NCBI GenBank assembly: GCA_004794655.1
Contig: SMMW01000214.1
Span: 1,680,001 to 1,744,000, forward strand
DNA: 64,000 nt
From: Marisa cornuarietis
Taxonomy: Eukaryota > Mollusca > Gastropoda > Architaenioglossa > Ampullariidae
Reading direction: 5' to 3'
Shown here: positions 14,100 to 26,262 of the stretch, in pieces
Position numbering within the stretch: position 1 is the stretch's first letter
Layout: every line of letters begins with the position of its first letter
Program-made: the position numbers and the translations under genes
The notes under the pieces: model-generated
Databases searched by the model: none
The model's input: the letters and a program-made list of their open reading frames with translations, nothing else
What the model was told of the DNA's origin: nothing

Positions 14100-14200
14100 T
14101 GTGATTTACCCGAGAGGTGTAGCCAGTAGAAAGATGCTGCACTGCAAGCAGACCGCCACACTCGTACACACTGTTTAGCTACAGCTCGACTGATAAACTA
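14097..14200 (-). other. Leader exon of the LolA-like gene, ATG as its last codon
   Basis: The reverse strand reads an ATG at 14099-14097 immediately followed by a strong GTGAGT donor. The next exon (12692) opens in phase with a hydrophobic signal sequence, so this is the most economical start. The upstream limit of the leader is not determined. No convincing TATA box is visible. Confidence 0.55.
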
Positions 14201-16535
14201 CATCTGATAACAGCGATACTGCACACAGACTGTGTCCAAGGGAGAAGTTAGCAAGTTATGTAGAGCTGAGCTACATGGAGAGAAAATCTCTGGATAACAA
14301 CAACATCATATAAAAAGTACATCATATAAATAACTTTATATACTGGCAATACACTTTACGGCTACCTGTGTGCATATGCGTGCGTGTGTAGTAGGTGGCG
14401 TGCGCGCGTGTGATTAACGGAAACTTGCAGGTCGGAGGAAGGTATGAAGCTAAGAGACAGGCTCTCAGAGGAATAGATATTGCAGAAACTCTGTATTAGG
14501 ACTTTAAAGATTTTTAAGATCAACTATCGTTGAGTCATGATATCACGTGACCTTCTGCCATGTCATACAATCACACACTAACTCACGCACGCACGCACGC
14601 ACGTATAATACAAAATAAAGAGATCCGAATTCAATGCCAATGATAAGATGTTTGCAGAGATTTTTATACGCGGACAGAAGCTACAAGAAAGTATAATCTA
14701 TCAACTCTATGGTCTGAGAATTACAGCTACATCCCACTCTCACACCCGATGACTTATGTTGGGTTGATAACTACTCACGCGACACACAAAGCGTATCATA
14801 GTCTTTCTTCGATAGCTGCACCGATAACTGTAGCGATAACTTAGATCAACGTTGACTGTGCGTGAACTTGCCAAAGATGCACCGCTTATCGGGGATATTA
14901 AACACAGAGGGTGGACCTGTTATCATTTTGTTTCGTGTACTTAGAAGCACATAGTGCTTAGGAGCATTGAATTTCTCACACTGGCAACAATATTGTCGAG
15001 ACACTCGGCAGATCACCATCATAATATCGACAGCTATACAGCGAATATGCAGCACTGATGAATGTTAGACAATCAAACAATACCTGTAAAACACGCATCA
15101 TGTTGAATAATCTTTTAATAGTAATTTATTTAATATAATCAGGTACTCTTTCGCCTACTGGCAACGTTCTTTTAACAATGATATATACTTTAATCATCCT
15201 GGTATGGATTATAACCACCAGCTTGTCACAAATAAACAGCACACAAATTTATCTAGGCATCCTCACACAGCAACAAATAATTTTAATAAACCAGTAACTC
15301 GTCGTATTTACAGAAACCAAACTGATAATATATCTGTTCATACACCTGATCCACCCCTCAAACAACTGCGTATAATATCAGGAAATTGATGTTTTTTTTA
15401 AAGCTACACGAGGTAAACATCATAATACAGGGTAAAATAGGATTCACGGTAAAATAAATTTAATGTAAAAAATGTGCTCTACACAAAAATTAATTGATGA
15501 TGAAGGATCATAAGACGAAGAGCGGAGTAGTCTGGCTGGGATGTAGGGGAAGACACTTTCAGAAAAAATAGTTAAATCAGAACCTTGCAGAGAAATTAAA
15601 ACACAACACTGTTTGCAGAAAGTTTTCTCTACACTAAAAAAGAACTTAATATGAGAAGTAGACTGCACAAAATATTTACTCCAGGCTTTCATTCCTTGTC
15701 TGTCTTATCTTCTTGCTCTATCACGATTCTGTCTTCACTGCGTGACTGAAACGACCTTCTGTGGTAAGTCGGTTGACCCGCCAGAAAAGGGACGATACCT
15801 AAGACACACCATTATCAGGCTTAACTCCCCTTCTATTACAAATGTGTGTCTTGAGTGACGACCTTTCCTCGCCGTAATTCGCTGTAGAATAGAAAATAAG
15901 AGTTTAGAATGTATGAGACCAAAACAATCGAACTTTAAATAATTTATTTTGATACCGTGACGGTTGCCCTATTTTTATCTCAAATCTAGCACCATAAATG
16001 TTAAATCATGAAACAGAAAGATAAGAACTTCCTATGTAAGGCAATAGTTCACGATAAGAAAACAAGATATCACCCTTCCAGATTTCAGTATAAAACTACT
16101 GAGTTCTCCCATATTAAGAAGGTCCAAAAGGAAAGAACGGAGTGCTGAGGTTGCGCTGCAAGCTGACATCTTTGTGAATATTGTACAGGATACAGAGAAC
16201 AACTGGTCACTTGCCGGTAAGATTACAAATTTTACAGGTGATAGAGATAGTGCCAGTGTCAGTGGCTGCTTATACCCCTTTACTATGCACAATAAATGAA
16301 CATTACAAAGCTGTTCTCGAACTACAGCTACTGTCAACAGAACTGTTGCGACCTTTGTAAGAAAAGGAAGGAAATGTCTTTAGTATAATTTAAAAATGGG
16401 TGAAGAAAGGGAAGGGAATGGAATGGAGAGAGAGAGAGAGAGAAAAAAAACAAACACCTAAAGAAATGAAGTTTTGTCGTCCAGAAATGATCATTGTTCA
16501 TCCCTCAGTTTTCTGTCTGATGGACCAGCTTTCTC
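14201..16535. other. Intergenic spacer between LolA-like and CAP genes
   Basis: The two genes are divergently transcribed across this spacer, so regulatory sequence for both is expected here. I see only short ACGC and GA runs. Short open frames around 14846-15055, 15444-15692 and 16032-16337 have no recognisable content. Confidence 0.5.
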
Positions 16536-17594
16536 ATGGCTTGTCTGCTAACGACGTTGGTTGTGGCTGCCGCTTCGGTGCTGGGGGCTCAAGGCACATT
16601 TCAGACTGATATTCTTGGAGATTTGAACCATGCCAGACAGGGCGAGCACGTCACCAAACAGCTGGTAAGAGGCAATGACTTTGATTGAATCCAAGTAAAT
16701 TTTCGGAGTGTCTCTTTCACCAAGAGAAAGTATAAATTGTATAATTTAAGAACGGGTGAACAAAGGGAGAGAGAAAAGAATGAAGAGAGAAAGAGAGAAA
16801 AACAAACACCTCAAGAAATGAAGCAGCTTACACCCCTGTACGCACTCTCACTCCAACACACCCCCACCACTAACACCACAACAACAATAACAACAAACAA
16901 CAAAAGGGCGAGAGAGAGAGGGAGAGAGCAAGCAGCTTCACCTGAGTGTTGATGATTGTAAGCACCATTGTAACATACTCGTCTTTATCCGACATGTGTA
17001 TACTGTAATTGATACACTTTACTTACTCTGTTTTCTCAATCTATTTTTACATCTCGTGTGCACACATTAGATTAAAAGTGTGCACGTTGTGCATTCACTG
17101 TATAAAGTTGTACATAGACTGTGTTTTGATTGTTCATACACATTAAAACAGTTGTTCATACATTGTGCGTAGTTTATACATCAACTGTGCACACGCTGTA
17201 TATTTTGTGCGACCATTGTGCATACTCTGTGCATACTTTGTGCATACTCTGTGCATACTTTGTGCATACTCTGTGCATACTTTGTGCATAACAAAAGACC
17301 TGGAGCAGCCCGCTGGCGGCGCAGTCCAAAACCTGGGCCTCTCAGTGCAAGTTCCAACACTCGGGTCTCGCCGGCGCCTCGGAGATCATCTACATGACAT
17401 TCACCACCGGCGTCACCGCCACCAAAGTCGCCACCGACAGCCTTCACGCCTGGATGAGTGAGAAGGCGCAGCCGGGCTGTAACTGTTCTAACCTCTCCAC
17501 CTGTGGACACTACTGCATTGTAAGACATCTTAGTACACAGACACTCGTACACTTTGTTAATTTGCATAGAGGAGGTTACACTTGAAGAAGTGCC

Positions 17595-17648
<54 letters not shown>

Positions 17649-19733
17649 GCGGCAACATGGTACTCATCAGATGACTGGATCCATAACCAAACTGAGTTTA
17701 TCTTGCTGTCTAGACGCTTCAAATCCAGCATCAACAAGCCTAAGATGAGGATGTTCAAGCGCTGCCATAGGTAGTGACCCTGACCGTGTCCTTACAAGCG
17801 CAGGCTCAAGCTGAGGATGAAGCTCCATAATTTGCTTTGATTTGGAGAAGCTGTAAGACCAGAACGTTCCTTACATCTTCAGGGCAAAAGTTGGAGGTAA
17901 ATTTACCACATTAGACTTGGTAGACTGTGATGTGGACACCCTCGATGGAAACTTCAGAGGTACTACTGTCAACAGCTCAGGAAGCTCTAGAGTGTCTATA
18001 GAACCAGAAACAACCCCTGGGTCATGAATGACATTCTACATCACTATGACCAAAGGAGGGCCTTGAAGAGAGAAAGGAAAAGAAAACCAAAGTAGCTTCT
18101 AAATACTAAGAAGTGAACTGTGCCATCAAGAAAGAGATCAAGACTGGATGAAGAAGGGAATGGTATGGGGTGACACCAGGAAGACCTATCAGCTACTAAA
18201 GACCCTCGCCAAGTCAGGTCAACACAAGACCTTGGTCATCAAAGACAGTTATCAACGCCTTCTCGCAAAATGCAATGTTCTAGTTGACCGATGGACTGAA
18301 TATTGCAAAGATCTGTATTCGCGCTAACATTCTTAAAAACAACCAGACTAGAACCAGCAAACCTGCAGACCTGCCAGTTAGAAATGAAATCGAAAGAGCG
18401 GCACAGGGTCTGAAGAGAGAAACGTCACGTGGAGTTGACAACGTCCTGACTGAGCTGCTCATGCAGGATAGAACAACAAAGACCTTTACTGCTGTGTACC
18501 AAAGAGTCTGGGAACTCAGAGAATGGCCCTAATAGTGCCCGAAAAGACTAGTCATACTCCTTCCAAAGAAATAAAAAATGAAACTGCAAACAGTCCCAGA
18601 ACTACAGAACCAGAACCCTGATCAACCAACCAAGCAAAGTCATAATGAAACTAATACAGAGCAACAGCAGCACCTCCGCACAGGAACCGCTCGCAGATGA
18701 ACAGACTGTTTCAGACCAGATAGAAGAGCAGCTGAGCAGATTCTAATAGAAAAGCATCTTCGGCATCACTGGGATCTCAACCACAACTTCGTTTACTTAA
18801 AAGGGGTTGTGACAATGTCTGGTACAATGGCTATGGCATGTGATAAGAAAATTAAACATTGAAGAGGATCTCGTCCAAGTTATCGAAGCGCTGTATTAGC
18901 TGTGTTAGAACGCTAACCAAATGGGAGACAGCAAAACGGGTATCTGTATGAACGGAGTACGGAGAAGTGAACAGATGTACTTGCGAGCCACCCTCTCTAT
19001 ACAGACAGCAGCTTCACGACAGGATCGCAACAGCAAAAATGGCAATGGCTAGGCTGGACAGGGTCTGTCGCGAACATTCCTTCGTCCATGGACTAGTAAT
19101 CCAAAACAAACAAAAAACAGGAAATTCCAGAGTAACTGTGAATATAGCAATTTAAACAAATGCATGGTGATGATGTAAATTTTATTGATTACTATAGCCA
19201 CACCATGGCAGTTATTAAATATAGAAGAAAGATTTGTCACTTGTGTAAGGACTCCGAGAACGATACTAAATGCTATGCACCACTGTTAGCTATAACTAAA
19301 TACAAAAAAGGCACGAAAGGGATATATGAAAAAGTCTTCAAATTGTAGAAGTATCCCGTTTAAATGTTTGTAGCACGTGTCTACAAACTAAACGGCCTGT
19401 GCTGATCAGCCAGTTGAGCTAAGAAATAATTTTAAAGATAGCTTCAAAAATAAGCAATTACAACCTAGGATAAAATCTTGAATCAAACTGTTGTTACAAC
19501 TATGACCTGAGCAAAGTTGTGCCATACCAACTGTGTGGTGAAGCACATTAATTGTTGTCTCATCCACACGTACAGGCTTACAGGGGCATGAGCTCAGCAG
19601 CCATCATCTGCTCTCTTTCTTCTCATCTTAGATAATCAACTCCAAAAACATCAAAGTCGGGTGCGCCATGCAGAAGTGTTCAAACATCAATGGACACCCT
19701 GGTACCCTTGTCGTCTGCCGCCTCTCAGGCTAA
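16536..19733 (+). CDS. CAP-domain (CRISP/SCP-like) secreted protein, 3 exons
   Basis: Exons 16536-16664 (43 codons), 17298-17519 (74 codons) and 19632-19733 (33 codons plus stop) join in phase 0 with GTAAGA donors and AG acceptors, giving 150 residues. Residues 1-20 are a signal peptide (MACLLTTLVVAAASVLGAQG). DLNHAR is the helix that opens CAP domains. TWSSPLAAQSKTWASQC with KFQH follows, matching the usual W-x-LA-xAQ-xWA-xxC-xF-xH block. The last exon has KVGCAMQKC and LVVCRLSG, the closing strands of the fold. It is shorter than vertebrate CRISPs and lacks their C-terminal Cys-rich domain. The usual GEN(L/I) motif reads ASEIIY, so the canonical catalytic-like Glu/His set is not fully evident. 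The likely product is an extracellular lipid-binding or defence-type CAP protein; the exact role is unknown. Confidence 0.8.
17597..17651. repeat. (CA)n(CG)n alternating tract
   Basis: CA run passing directly into a CG run, about 80 bases below the CAP exon 2 donor. It is fully alternating purine-pyrimidine. Confidence 0.9.
17780..18900 (+). mobile_element. Degenerate LINE reverse-transcriptase fragment
   Basis: Translation in shifting plus-strand frames gives recognisable LINE pieces: a VLVDRWTEYCKDLYS-like block, then KRETSRGVDNVLTELL (the usual SPGVDNIPAELL region before the palm), then VYQRVWELREWP, and later NYRTRTLINQPSKVIMK (usual NYRTISLISHPSKVML). Frames are broken repeatedly and the endonuclease and 3' end are not intact. 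It sits in CAP intron 2. A second copy of the same family lies at 42150-42720. Confidence 0.7.
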
Positions 19734-20610
19734 GAGAAAAACCTTAAACATGGCGTATCAGGTAAAGTTACTGTAGAAAGTTGAATGTCAAACTGTTGTG
19801 ACATTATGTGTCAAAAATTACCATAGTCTTACAAAATAATACAAAACAATACAGTGCTTTTTATCTGTCCTCAACAGACAGAATTCTTTCTTTGTTGGGG
19901 GTTGCCGTGAGTGATAATACGGCCCGATGAACATTTGAAGATGGTGATGTAGTGGGAAAGAGAGACTGATGATAATATTGACAGCAGTCGGCATCGGCCC
20001 TTCTAGACAGGTCACATTAAAAGTCTTGGCGGAAATCCAGTATTTCCACCAGAGAAAAGCGTTGTGATAATCATGGTGTTTATTTTGCATGGCTCCTCGT
20101 GAGTTTCTTTGTTTGTTTGTTTGTTTTTCCCTACAGATGCTCCGTGCATGATGGTAACCATCTTGGATTAAAGTAATAAAGACCTCTAGCATTCCTGGCT
20201 GCGGCTTTACTGTTGTCGCTTTGAGCATCTTGTATGAAAAATGCGGAAAATGGAGATAAATTAATAGCTGCATTTTGTAAAACACATTTATTAGCAAATA
20301 CTTATCATTCTAAACAAAGCGACGAGCACAAAATTCAAACAAAAAGCAGCTCTAAATGCATTTCACCACCGAATTGCTGTTGACCTGTTGATTGGGAAAG
20401 AACCCGTACTATCCATGAGCTATCCATGGAATCACGTGTGCTGTAGACATGAGAGGCAGATGCCGCATCTTTAGCCTGGAGTGAAGCAATTCAAGTCAGT
20501 CTGTCAATGAAACAGCGTTAAGCATCTCTTGTGATGGCGGCTTAGACGTTTTCTAGCAAAGGATAGAGACACGAAAGAGGCTGTGAAGAGAAAGACTTTG
20601 TTAAGAAACA
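19734..20610. other. Spacer downstream of CAP gene
   Basis: Contains a (TTTG)n run near 20106-20127 and an AATAAA at about 20175 that could serve the CAP transcript. The long minus-strand open frame 19818-20297 is not convincingly coding (see rejected list). Confidence 0.4.
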
Positions 20611-21264
20611 TCAAAATGAGTAGCCTTCTAGGCGAACATCTAACAGTATTGTGTGCAGACAGGCGGAGAGACATTTTGTTAAAGTATTTCTCGCTAGCAG
20701 AACTAAACGTTTCTTCTTGAAGTAATCGATTCCAGACTCGGCCACATCTTCATTTTCTATGTACCGTTTTGTATTCTCATGTTGTTGCAGGTACTTGAGG
20801 GGATTAATTAAGCTTAGTATACAATTGTACACAAATCATATCACGCCCCTTTACAACTAAATCGTCAATTCTGTTACATGTCAAAATTCGGTGACATCTT
20901 TGCTTTACAGAATCTTTGGATGCTAAATCTTGGTGGGAATAATTCCACGGGTTTTAAAAAAGAGACTTTAGACCTTTTTCTGGGGGCTCTTATTAACTAT
21001 TTTTGTAACTTTAAATAGAAAGTTAACGTAGTGAGAGTGACATAGAGGCTTTCGTGACAGCATCTCCAGGTTGACAGGCTCTGCACAGCTTGTCATATAA
21101 GTGATAAAGTCTGTCTTGGTCATGTATTGCCCAGTGTGAACAAAAGATTACTTTCATTCTCTGTATCATCGGTTCGTTGTGGTTGTCATCATCGCTGCCT
21201 TGACTAGAAACAAAATTGATAGCCACGATGACAAGCAATAACAGCTGATAACAAGTCTTTCTCC
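20611..21264 (-). CDS. Candidate small secreted Cys-containing protein (two possible exons)
   Basis: Weak model. After a TTTCTAG acceptor at about 21265 the minus strand encodes a hydrophobic segment (CYQLLLLVIVAINFVSSQGS) like a signal peptide whose ATG would sit in an upstream exon, as in the LolA-like gene. It is followed by an acidic stretch, VIFC, and YDKLCRACQ, with a stop at 21025-21023. A second open frame at 20611-20800 has a KKKR basic cluster and TKCLSACLHTILL. The C...LCRAC layout loosely recalls CHH/ITP-type peptides, but the first-to-second Cys spacing (18) is longer than usual (about 15) and no intact junction joins the parts. It could be chance. Confidence 0.2.
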
Positions 21265-21775
21265 CTAGAAAGTGTGATTTGGCCAAAAGAACTGTCTACT
21301 TCAAAAATAACCTAAGGTGGATTTGTAATAGCAGACGACAAGGCCTGCTTTGACTGTTATCTGTCGGCCGATTCTTCATCGGTTGGCTTCAAGTATCCCA
21401 CTTCACAACGGTCCTTGAGTTTGAACATAGAATCTTGAAGCCATCATAAGGAAAATGTTAAAACGAAGACCATGGGGTTGAAACGAAGACAGTGGCATTT
21501 AAATGAAAACAAAAGACGATGACAAGGAAGGGTAAATAAACAAAAACTCGACAAAAGCAGCCACCACCATCCTAAATAAACGGCACGAGGACTCGTAGGG
21601 CTGTGTTGCCTTGTATTACCCGGCATGTTTCTCAAGGATGTTCGTGTGTATGAGTGAGTTGGTGTAGGTGTGCGTCCGTGATGTGTCGTTATATGAGTTT
21701 AGATGTTTATATGTTATGTTTATAGGTATACACTGATTTGTGAGCCAAAGAAGAATTTCTGTCCTGGACTATGCC

Positions 21776-21841
21776 TTGAGTGAGTGAGTGAGTGAGTGAG
21801 TGAGTGAGTGAGTGAGTGAGTGAGTGAGTGAGTGAGTGAGT
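21776..21841. repeat. (TGAG)n microsatellite
   Basis: About sixteen perfect TGAG units. Confidence 0.95.
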
Positions 21842-22715
21842 CGCAAGAAATATAGACGCATCTCCTTATTCTCGCAAGGGAGATAATAACCCACATAATA
21901 CCAAATAAAAGTATTCTATTGACACTGCTGAATACGACAAGCTGACTATGTATTTATTGTTCTCTGAACCCTCAGGCCAGCACCTGACCTGTGAAAGATT
22001 TGATGTCGATAGACTGAAGACTTGCAGTTACTGCTGAACTTTAGTAAGTGAGAGTGAGAGTGATTGAGTGAACGAGGTTTGTTAATTGAAAGTCTTTGTG
22101 GTCTTTCCGTTTTAATTTTTCTTTAAGATTTGAAGTGAATGCTGATATGGAATGTTCGTGATCTCAGGTTCACACCAGCGAAGCTCATCCTGACTTGCAT
22201 TTATGGTATTTATATTAATTTATATCACCTCTCCACCCACCCACCCTCGGCATTTGTCCTCACTATTGCTTAGGTGTACGTGCCAAACTTTCTTTGTAGG
22301 TAGACAGCGTCTTCCTAAAGTGTGTCTTAATAATAAATAACATCAATTGGTTGATCCAGTTACAAGTTTAATAAAATGATTCGTATTTATACATTACACA
22401 TGCATCGGTTATCGTTACATTATCAGAAAGAATTACTAGACCCACAATTGGAACACAAACAAAAAGATAAAGCCACATTAACCGCTGATCAGATCGTGTT
22501 TTTTTAAGATTATTTTTCATCATACAAGGCTACAAAGAAATAGTTTCATGGACGACAACGAAGACGTAATGATTGTATTGCCGGTTAGTTCCATGGGCGG
22601 TGGTGATTTCATTGACCAGGTGCAAGTCCTTCAGTCCACTGCATCTTGTGACTATTTCATCACCGTCTTCTTAGATTGTTATCGAAGACCTTTCCACATT
22701 AAAATCTTTAGAAAG

Positions 22716-22717
<2 letters not shown>

Positions 22718-22767
<50 letters not shown>
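22718..22767. repeat. (CA)n(TA)n compound microsatellite
   Basis: CA run passing into TA run. Confidence 0.95.
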
Positions 22768-22768
<1 letters not shown>

Positions 22769-24272
22769 AATAAAGAGAGAGAGACATGCGCTCGGGCAAC
22801 GACACAACGTGCAAGTACACGAGAACATCGTTTTGCTCAGGGTTTTTTAAAGACATCATCAATGCCTAATGAAGTACAGAAGTATACCTAGGCTTATAGA
22901 GTAACTATATATTCAGATTCCTTTTACGGCCAAGTAACAAAGGTATAGATGATGATGAAGTCTTTTCCTATGAAGTGATCGATCCTAATGCCAGTTTGTA
23001 TCCAGGTATGTGTTTCTTACCACCATCATGTTTACCTTCAAGCTTCAGGAGGTGCCTCCGATACAGCCGACACATCCGACACCTCTGGTGGAGTAGTTGC
23101 TTCCGAAAGAGGTGCTTCCGACATAGTAGTTGGCTCAGTCCCCCATATGTCACCCCCCGTGGTCTCTGGTGGAGGGTTTGATGTCGATCCGGGTTGTTCA
23201 GACGATTGTGAATGAGCCTCTGCGCTGTTTTTTTTCCCTAAAATTGTATTCAAAATATTTTTCACTAATTACGTTTTATTTTCATGGTAACTTCATTAAT
23301 GATGAAGTAAAATCATTTAGAGGCAGCAATGCCACAGTTACCAAATTAGAGACAGTTAATGGAGCCTTGACCTTTTTTTAATTGATGATGTAAATTGTTC
23401 TCTGACAGTTTAATCAACTTTCGCAAATCAAAGCTTTAGCACCACGAGGCTAATGGTGTTAAGTCGTTAATCACAATGTTTTGGTAAAATTTACAGTTAG
23501 GAACCAACGAGTTATGATGGATGGATTTAACCCTGAACAAACCAGTTGTGGTAGATATATTCATGGTTCATAGATTTAAGATTTTAACCACTCCATCCTT
23601 TTCCCTCGATCTCCTCTCGGTTTGTAGCCTTGTGATTTCTTCGGCAATGTGTAAGCTTATGGTGCTTTCCACATTAAGATGGAAAAAACTTATGACTCTT
23701 ACCTTAAATTCTCGTTTTACATATATCTTAATATAAAGTTTGGAATTTTAAAGATAGCTTTAGAAGATAAGCTAGTACAGCATGCGAAGAAATAATAATT
23801 ACCTTGCATCTCTTCAAGAGTGGTTGCAAAAGACCTTAAATTTTAATGTTTGAATCCTCTTTTCAAGGAGTTTCCTACTAGGAAAAGATGCAATCATCGG
23901 TAAAAGAAAGCAGACCAGGACACAGTGTGCTGAATGTCCTCTTCGACACTCATATGAAGTGATGAAGTGAGTTTGTACTCATTGTCATTTCCTAAAGGTA
24001 CTGGCTACGAAAATCAGTGGATTAACTTTGTTAAAAATCTGTATAAACTGATCTCTGCTTTGTTCTTACCATACAACAACACGAGATGTTAAAACCAACT
24101 ACGACTGCTGGTCGATCAAGCACCAGATATACAACATCCACAGTTTCTACACCGTGTGGTCTACAAGTAACATGGTGTGACAGTCACAAAACATCAGTCG
24201 TATTCTAATCCAACACAAAGATAAAAACAACAGACAGTGTGAGGGCGCCATTGATGTGCGAGCTTCAAACAG

Positions 24273-24695
24273 TTAAAAAGGTATTAAGGGTGACCAACGT
24301 ATGACGAGCAGTATGTTAATAATACAGCGTAGACTCCAATGTCTGTGATTGTTGCCCATTAAATTTTGAGTTGGAGAAGATTTACTGACCAGTCCGTCAG
24401 ATGAATTCGGTTTGAACCTTTTAATTTTGTAAACTTTAGCCAAAGCTTCTAAATAAATTTTAAATTTGTGTGGATGTATTCCAAAATCAGCTGTTTCATT
24501 TTTGAGCCAAAAGAAATCGTTTCTTGAACACGACAACCCGAGCGATGTTTCTTCATCTGACTCCGAGACATGTTTACATTTGCTGAACTGAGCCACACTC
24601 ACTCTTACAAATACTACAATACACATCGGAGGTTTCCTGTAGAGAAGAGCTTTCTTCTGCTTTCCTAGTAGCAAGCGACACTGCCGATGTTTCAA
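24273..24695 (-). CDS. Unidentified open frame, 140 codons
   Basis: Open minus-strand frame with protein-like composition in its middle: a short hydrophobic start (MCIVVFVRVSVAQ), an acidic patch (SESDEETS), then FFWLKNETADFGIHPHKFK and a Lys-rich part. A possible GTCAGT donor follows SSDGL at about 24391. I recognise no family, and no neighbouring exon could be joined. It could be an exon, a transposon relic or chance. Confidence 0.2.
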   Translation of the reverse strand: MKHRQCRLLLGKQKKALLYRKPPMCIVVFVRVSVAQFSKCKHVSESDEETSLGLSCSRNDFFWLKNETADFGIHPHKFKIYLEALAKVYKIKRFKPNSSDGLVSKSSPTQNLMGNNHRHWSLRCIINILLVIRWSPLIPF

Positions 24696-25251
24696 AGCTT
24701 ATATTTTAAACATTAAGCATAATGATGTCCTTATATTTTGGAAAGTATTATTTTAAGATGAACGTAACCCGACCATAAAGAAAAAATGTCGCACTCGTGT
24801 TGTCCTAAAGGTTTAGTGATGTTGCCTAGGTGAGGTGATTTCTTTAGGAACGTACCGCTCTTTCCACCTTCATCGCTTGTGCCTCCCGAACAGCACTAGT
24901 CAGAAAAGACAAACATGAAATCTGACTTTAACATTAAGTCTTAACAAAGAAATTAAATCCAAGCAACTGTTTACAATTATTGTTTATCTCATCTAGCTTT
25001 TAATAAGGGTCTTGGAATGCATCGTTATGACTGCATACAAATATACCTGTATCGAGTTTGCTTCATGTTCAGAGATTTGTTAATTTATAAATGTTTATTG
25101 ATGATTGGTCATTTGTAAACTTGTTATAAAATAGCATAATCTTAGTTTTTTTAACAACTTCCAGTTTAACATTGGATACTACTGCAACACAGGTGTATCT
25201 CGTCCTCTCCCAGTTCGCAGTACACTTTGAAATATTTTATTATAATTGTAA

Positions 25252-25252
<1 letters not shown>

Positions 25253-25296
<44 letters not shown>
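25253..25296. repeat. (CA)n microsatellite
   Basis: Perfect CA run of 44 bases. Confidence 0.95.
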
Positions 25297-25298
<2 letters not shown>

Positions 25299-26012
25299 CA
25301 CATGCAAAAGAATTAGATTTACAAAATAATTACTATCATACAAGTAGTTCATCAACTATTCCCTCATTAGACCTCTTCCCAATATTTGAAGTGATGCAAT
25401 GGTTCAAAAAATCTTTCTGAATCAAGTATTAGGATAGTTAGTCCGTTTTGGTGAGCCTTTAGCATAGTTTAGATGCAAACAAAGAGTGTCTGTGACCCCT
25501 GAACAATCACTCTTTAACCAGTTTCGCTGTTCAGTCTTTCTTCGCGAATCGTAGCTGCAAACAGGAAAACGGTGACTTAGAGACAACTTCTAGGTATGTT
25601 CTCGTAGTAGAAGGCCTTGAGTAAAAATTAAGATGCTGTGTTGACAGCAAACACTTGCCTACCGGAGAAAATATGTCTCAGAATCTAGGTTTACACGTTA
25701 CGGTTTACTTTCATTGCCATCTGGAAAGACGATGAAAACTCACAGATTTTTGCTCTCAACCCTAAGCGTGAAATATGCTCGTTATCTGTTTCACAGAAGA
25801 TAAAGCTCTGAGAGATGGAATCATTATAATCAAGGCAAATAAGAAATAATTAAATAATCCAGACTTACGTTCATTTTGAGAAGCCTCGGCAATTAATTAC
25901 AGCCGATTATGTAGGGAAATGGCATAGACTGTAGAAGTTTGTTGGCAACAAGCGAAAGCTGACTTCGGGCTGCGTCTGTGACTTGTGTCAGCGAATAGGA
26001 TCGTGTGCACTA

Positions 26013-26262
26013 CATGTCACTAGTTGACGTCACTAGTTTTATGCGTCGTCAATCGACGTCACGCTGTCGTACTGCCGTGTTAAAAATAGCATCGTGTAAG
26101 TCAAATATCAATGTGTGAGTCGAATAACAATATGTGAGTTAAATAACAATGTGTGAGTTTAATGTGTTAGTTAAATGTGACCGTGTGGATCAAAGAGAGC
26201 AATGTGTGAGTCAAACATGACAGTGTATGACTCAAATAGCGACGTGTGAGTCAAATAGCAAG
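26013..26262. promoter_or_regulatory. CRE-like pair followed by AP-1-like repeat cluster
   Basis: A perfect TGACGTCA (26025-26032) and a CGACGTCA about 20 bases further on are followed, after ~30 bases, by a degenerate repeat of about nine GTGTGAGTCAAATA-like units. Two units hold a perfect TGAGTCA (26207-26213, 26247-26253) and one TGACTCA (26228-26234); the rest are one base away. These are the cores bound by CREB/ATF and AP-1 bZIP factors in animals. Function here is inferred from motif density only. Confidence 0.35.

Larger units (their letters stand above)
21265..24272. other. Gene-poor stretch with microsatellites
   Basis: Holds a (TGAG)n run at 21776-21841 and a (CA)n(TA)n tract at 22718-22767. 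A minus-strand acidic Thr/Pro/Ser/Glu-rich frame at 23265-23038 (PPPETTGGDIWG, SEATTPPEVSDVS) has a good AG|GTAAAC donor just after its stop. That frame could be an exon of an unseen gene but is unsupported elsewhere. Confidence 0.4.

Noticed and set aside
19818..20297. 159-codon minus-strand frame
   Set aside because: Composition is erratic, no domain is seen, and it overlaps a (TTTG)n run and the presumed CAP 3' region; at best a decayed repeat.
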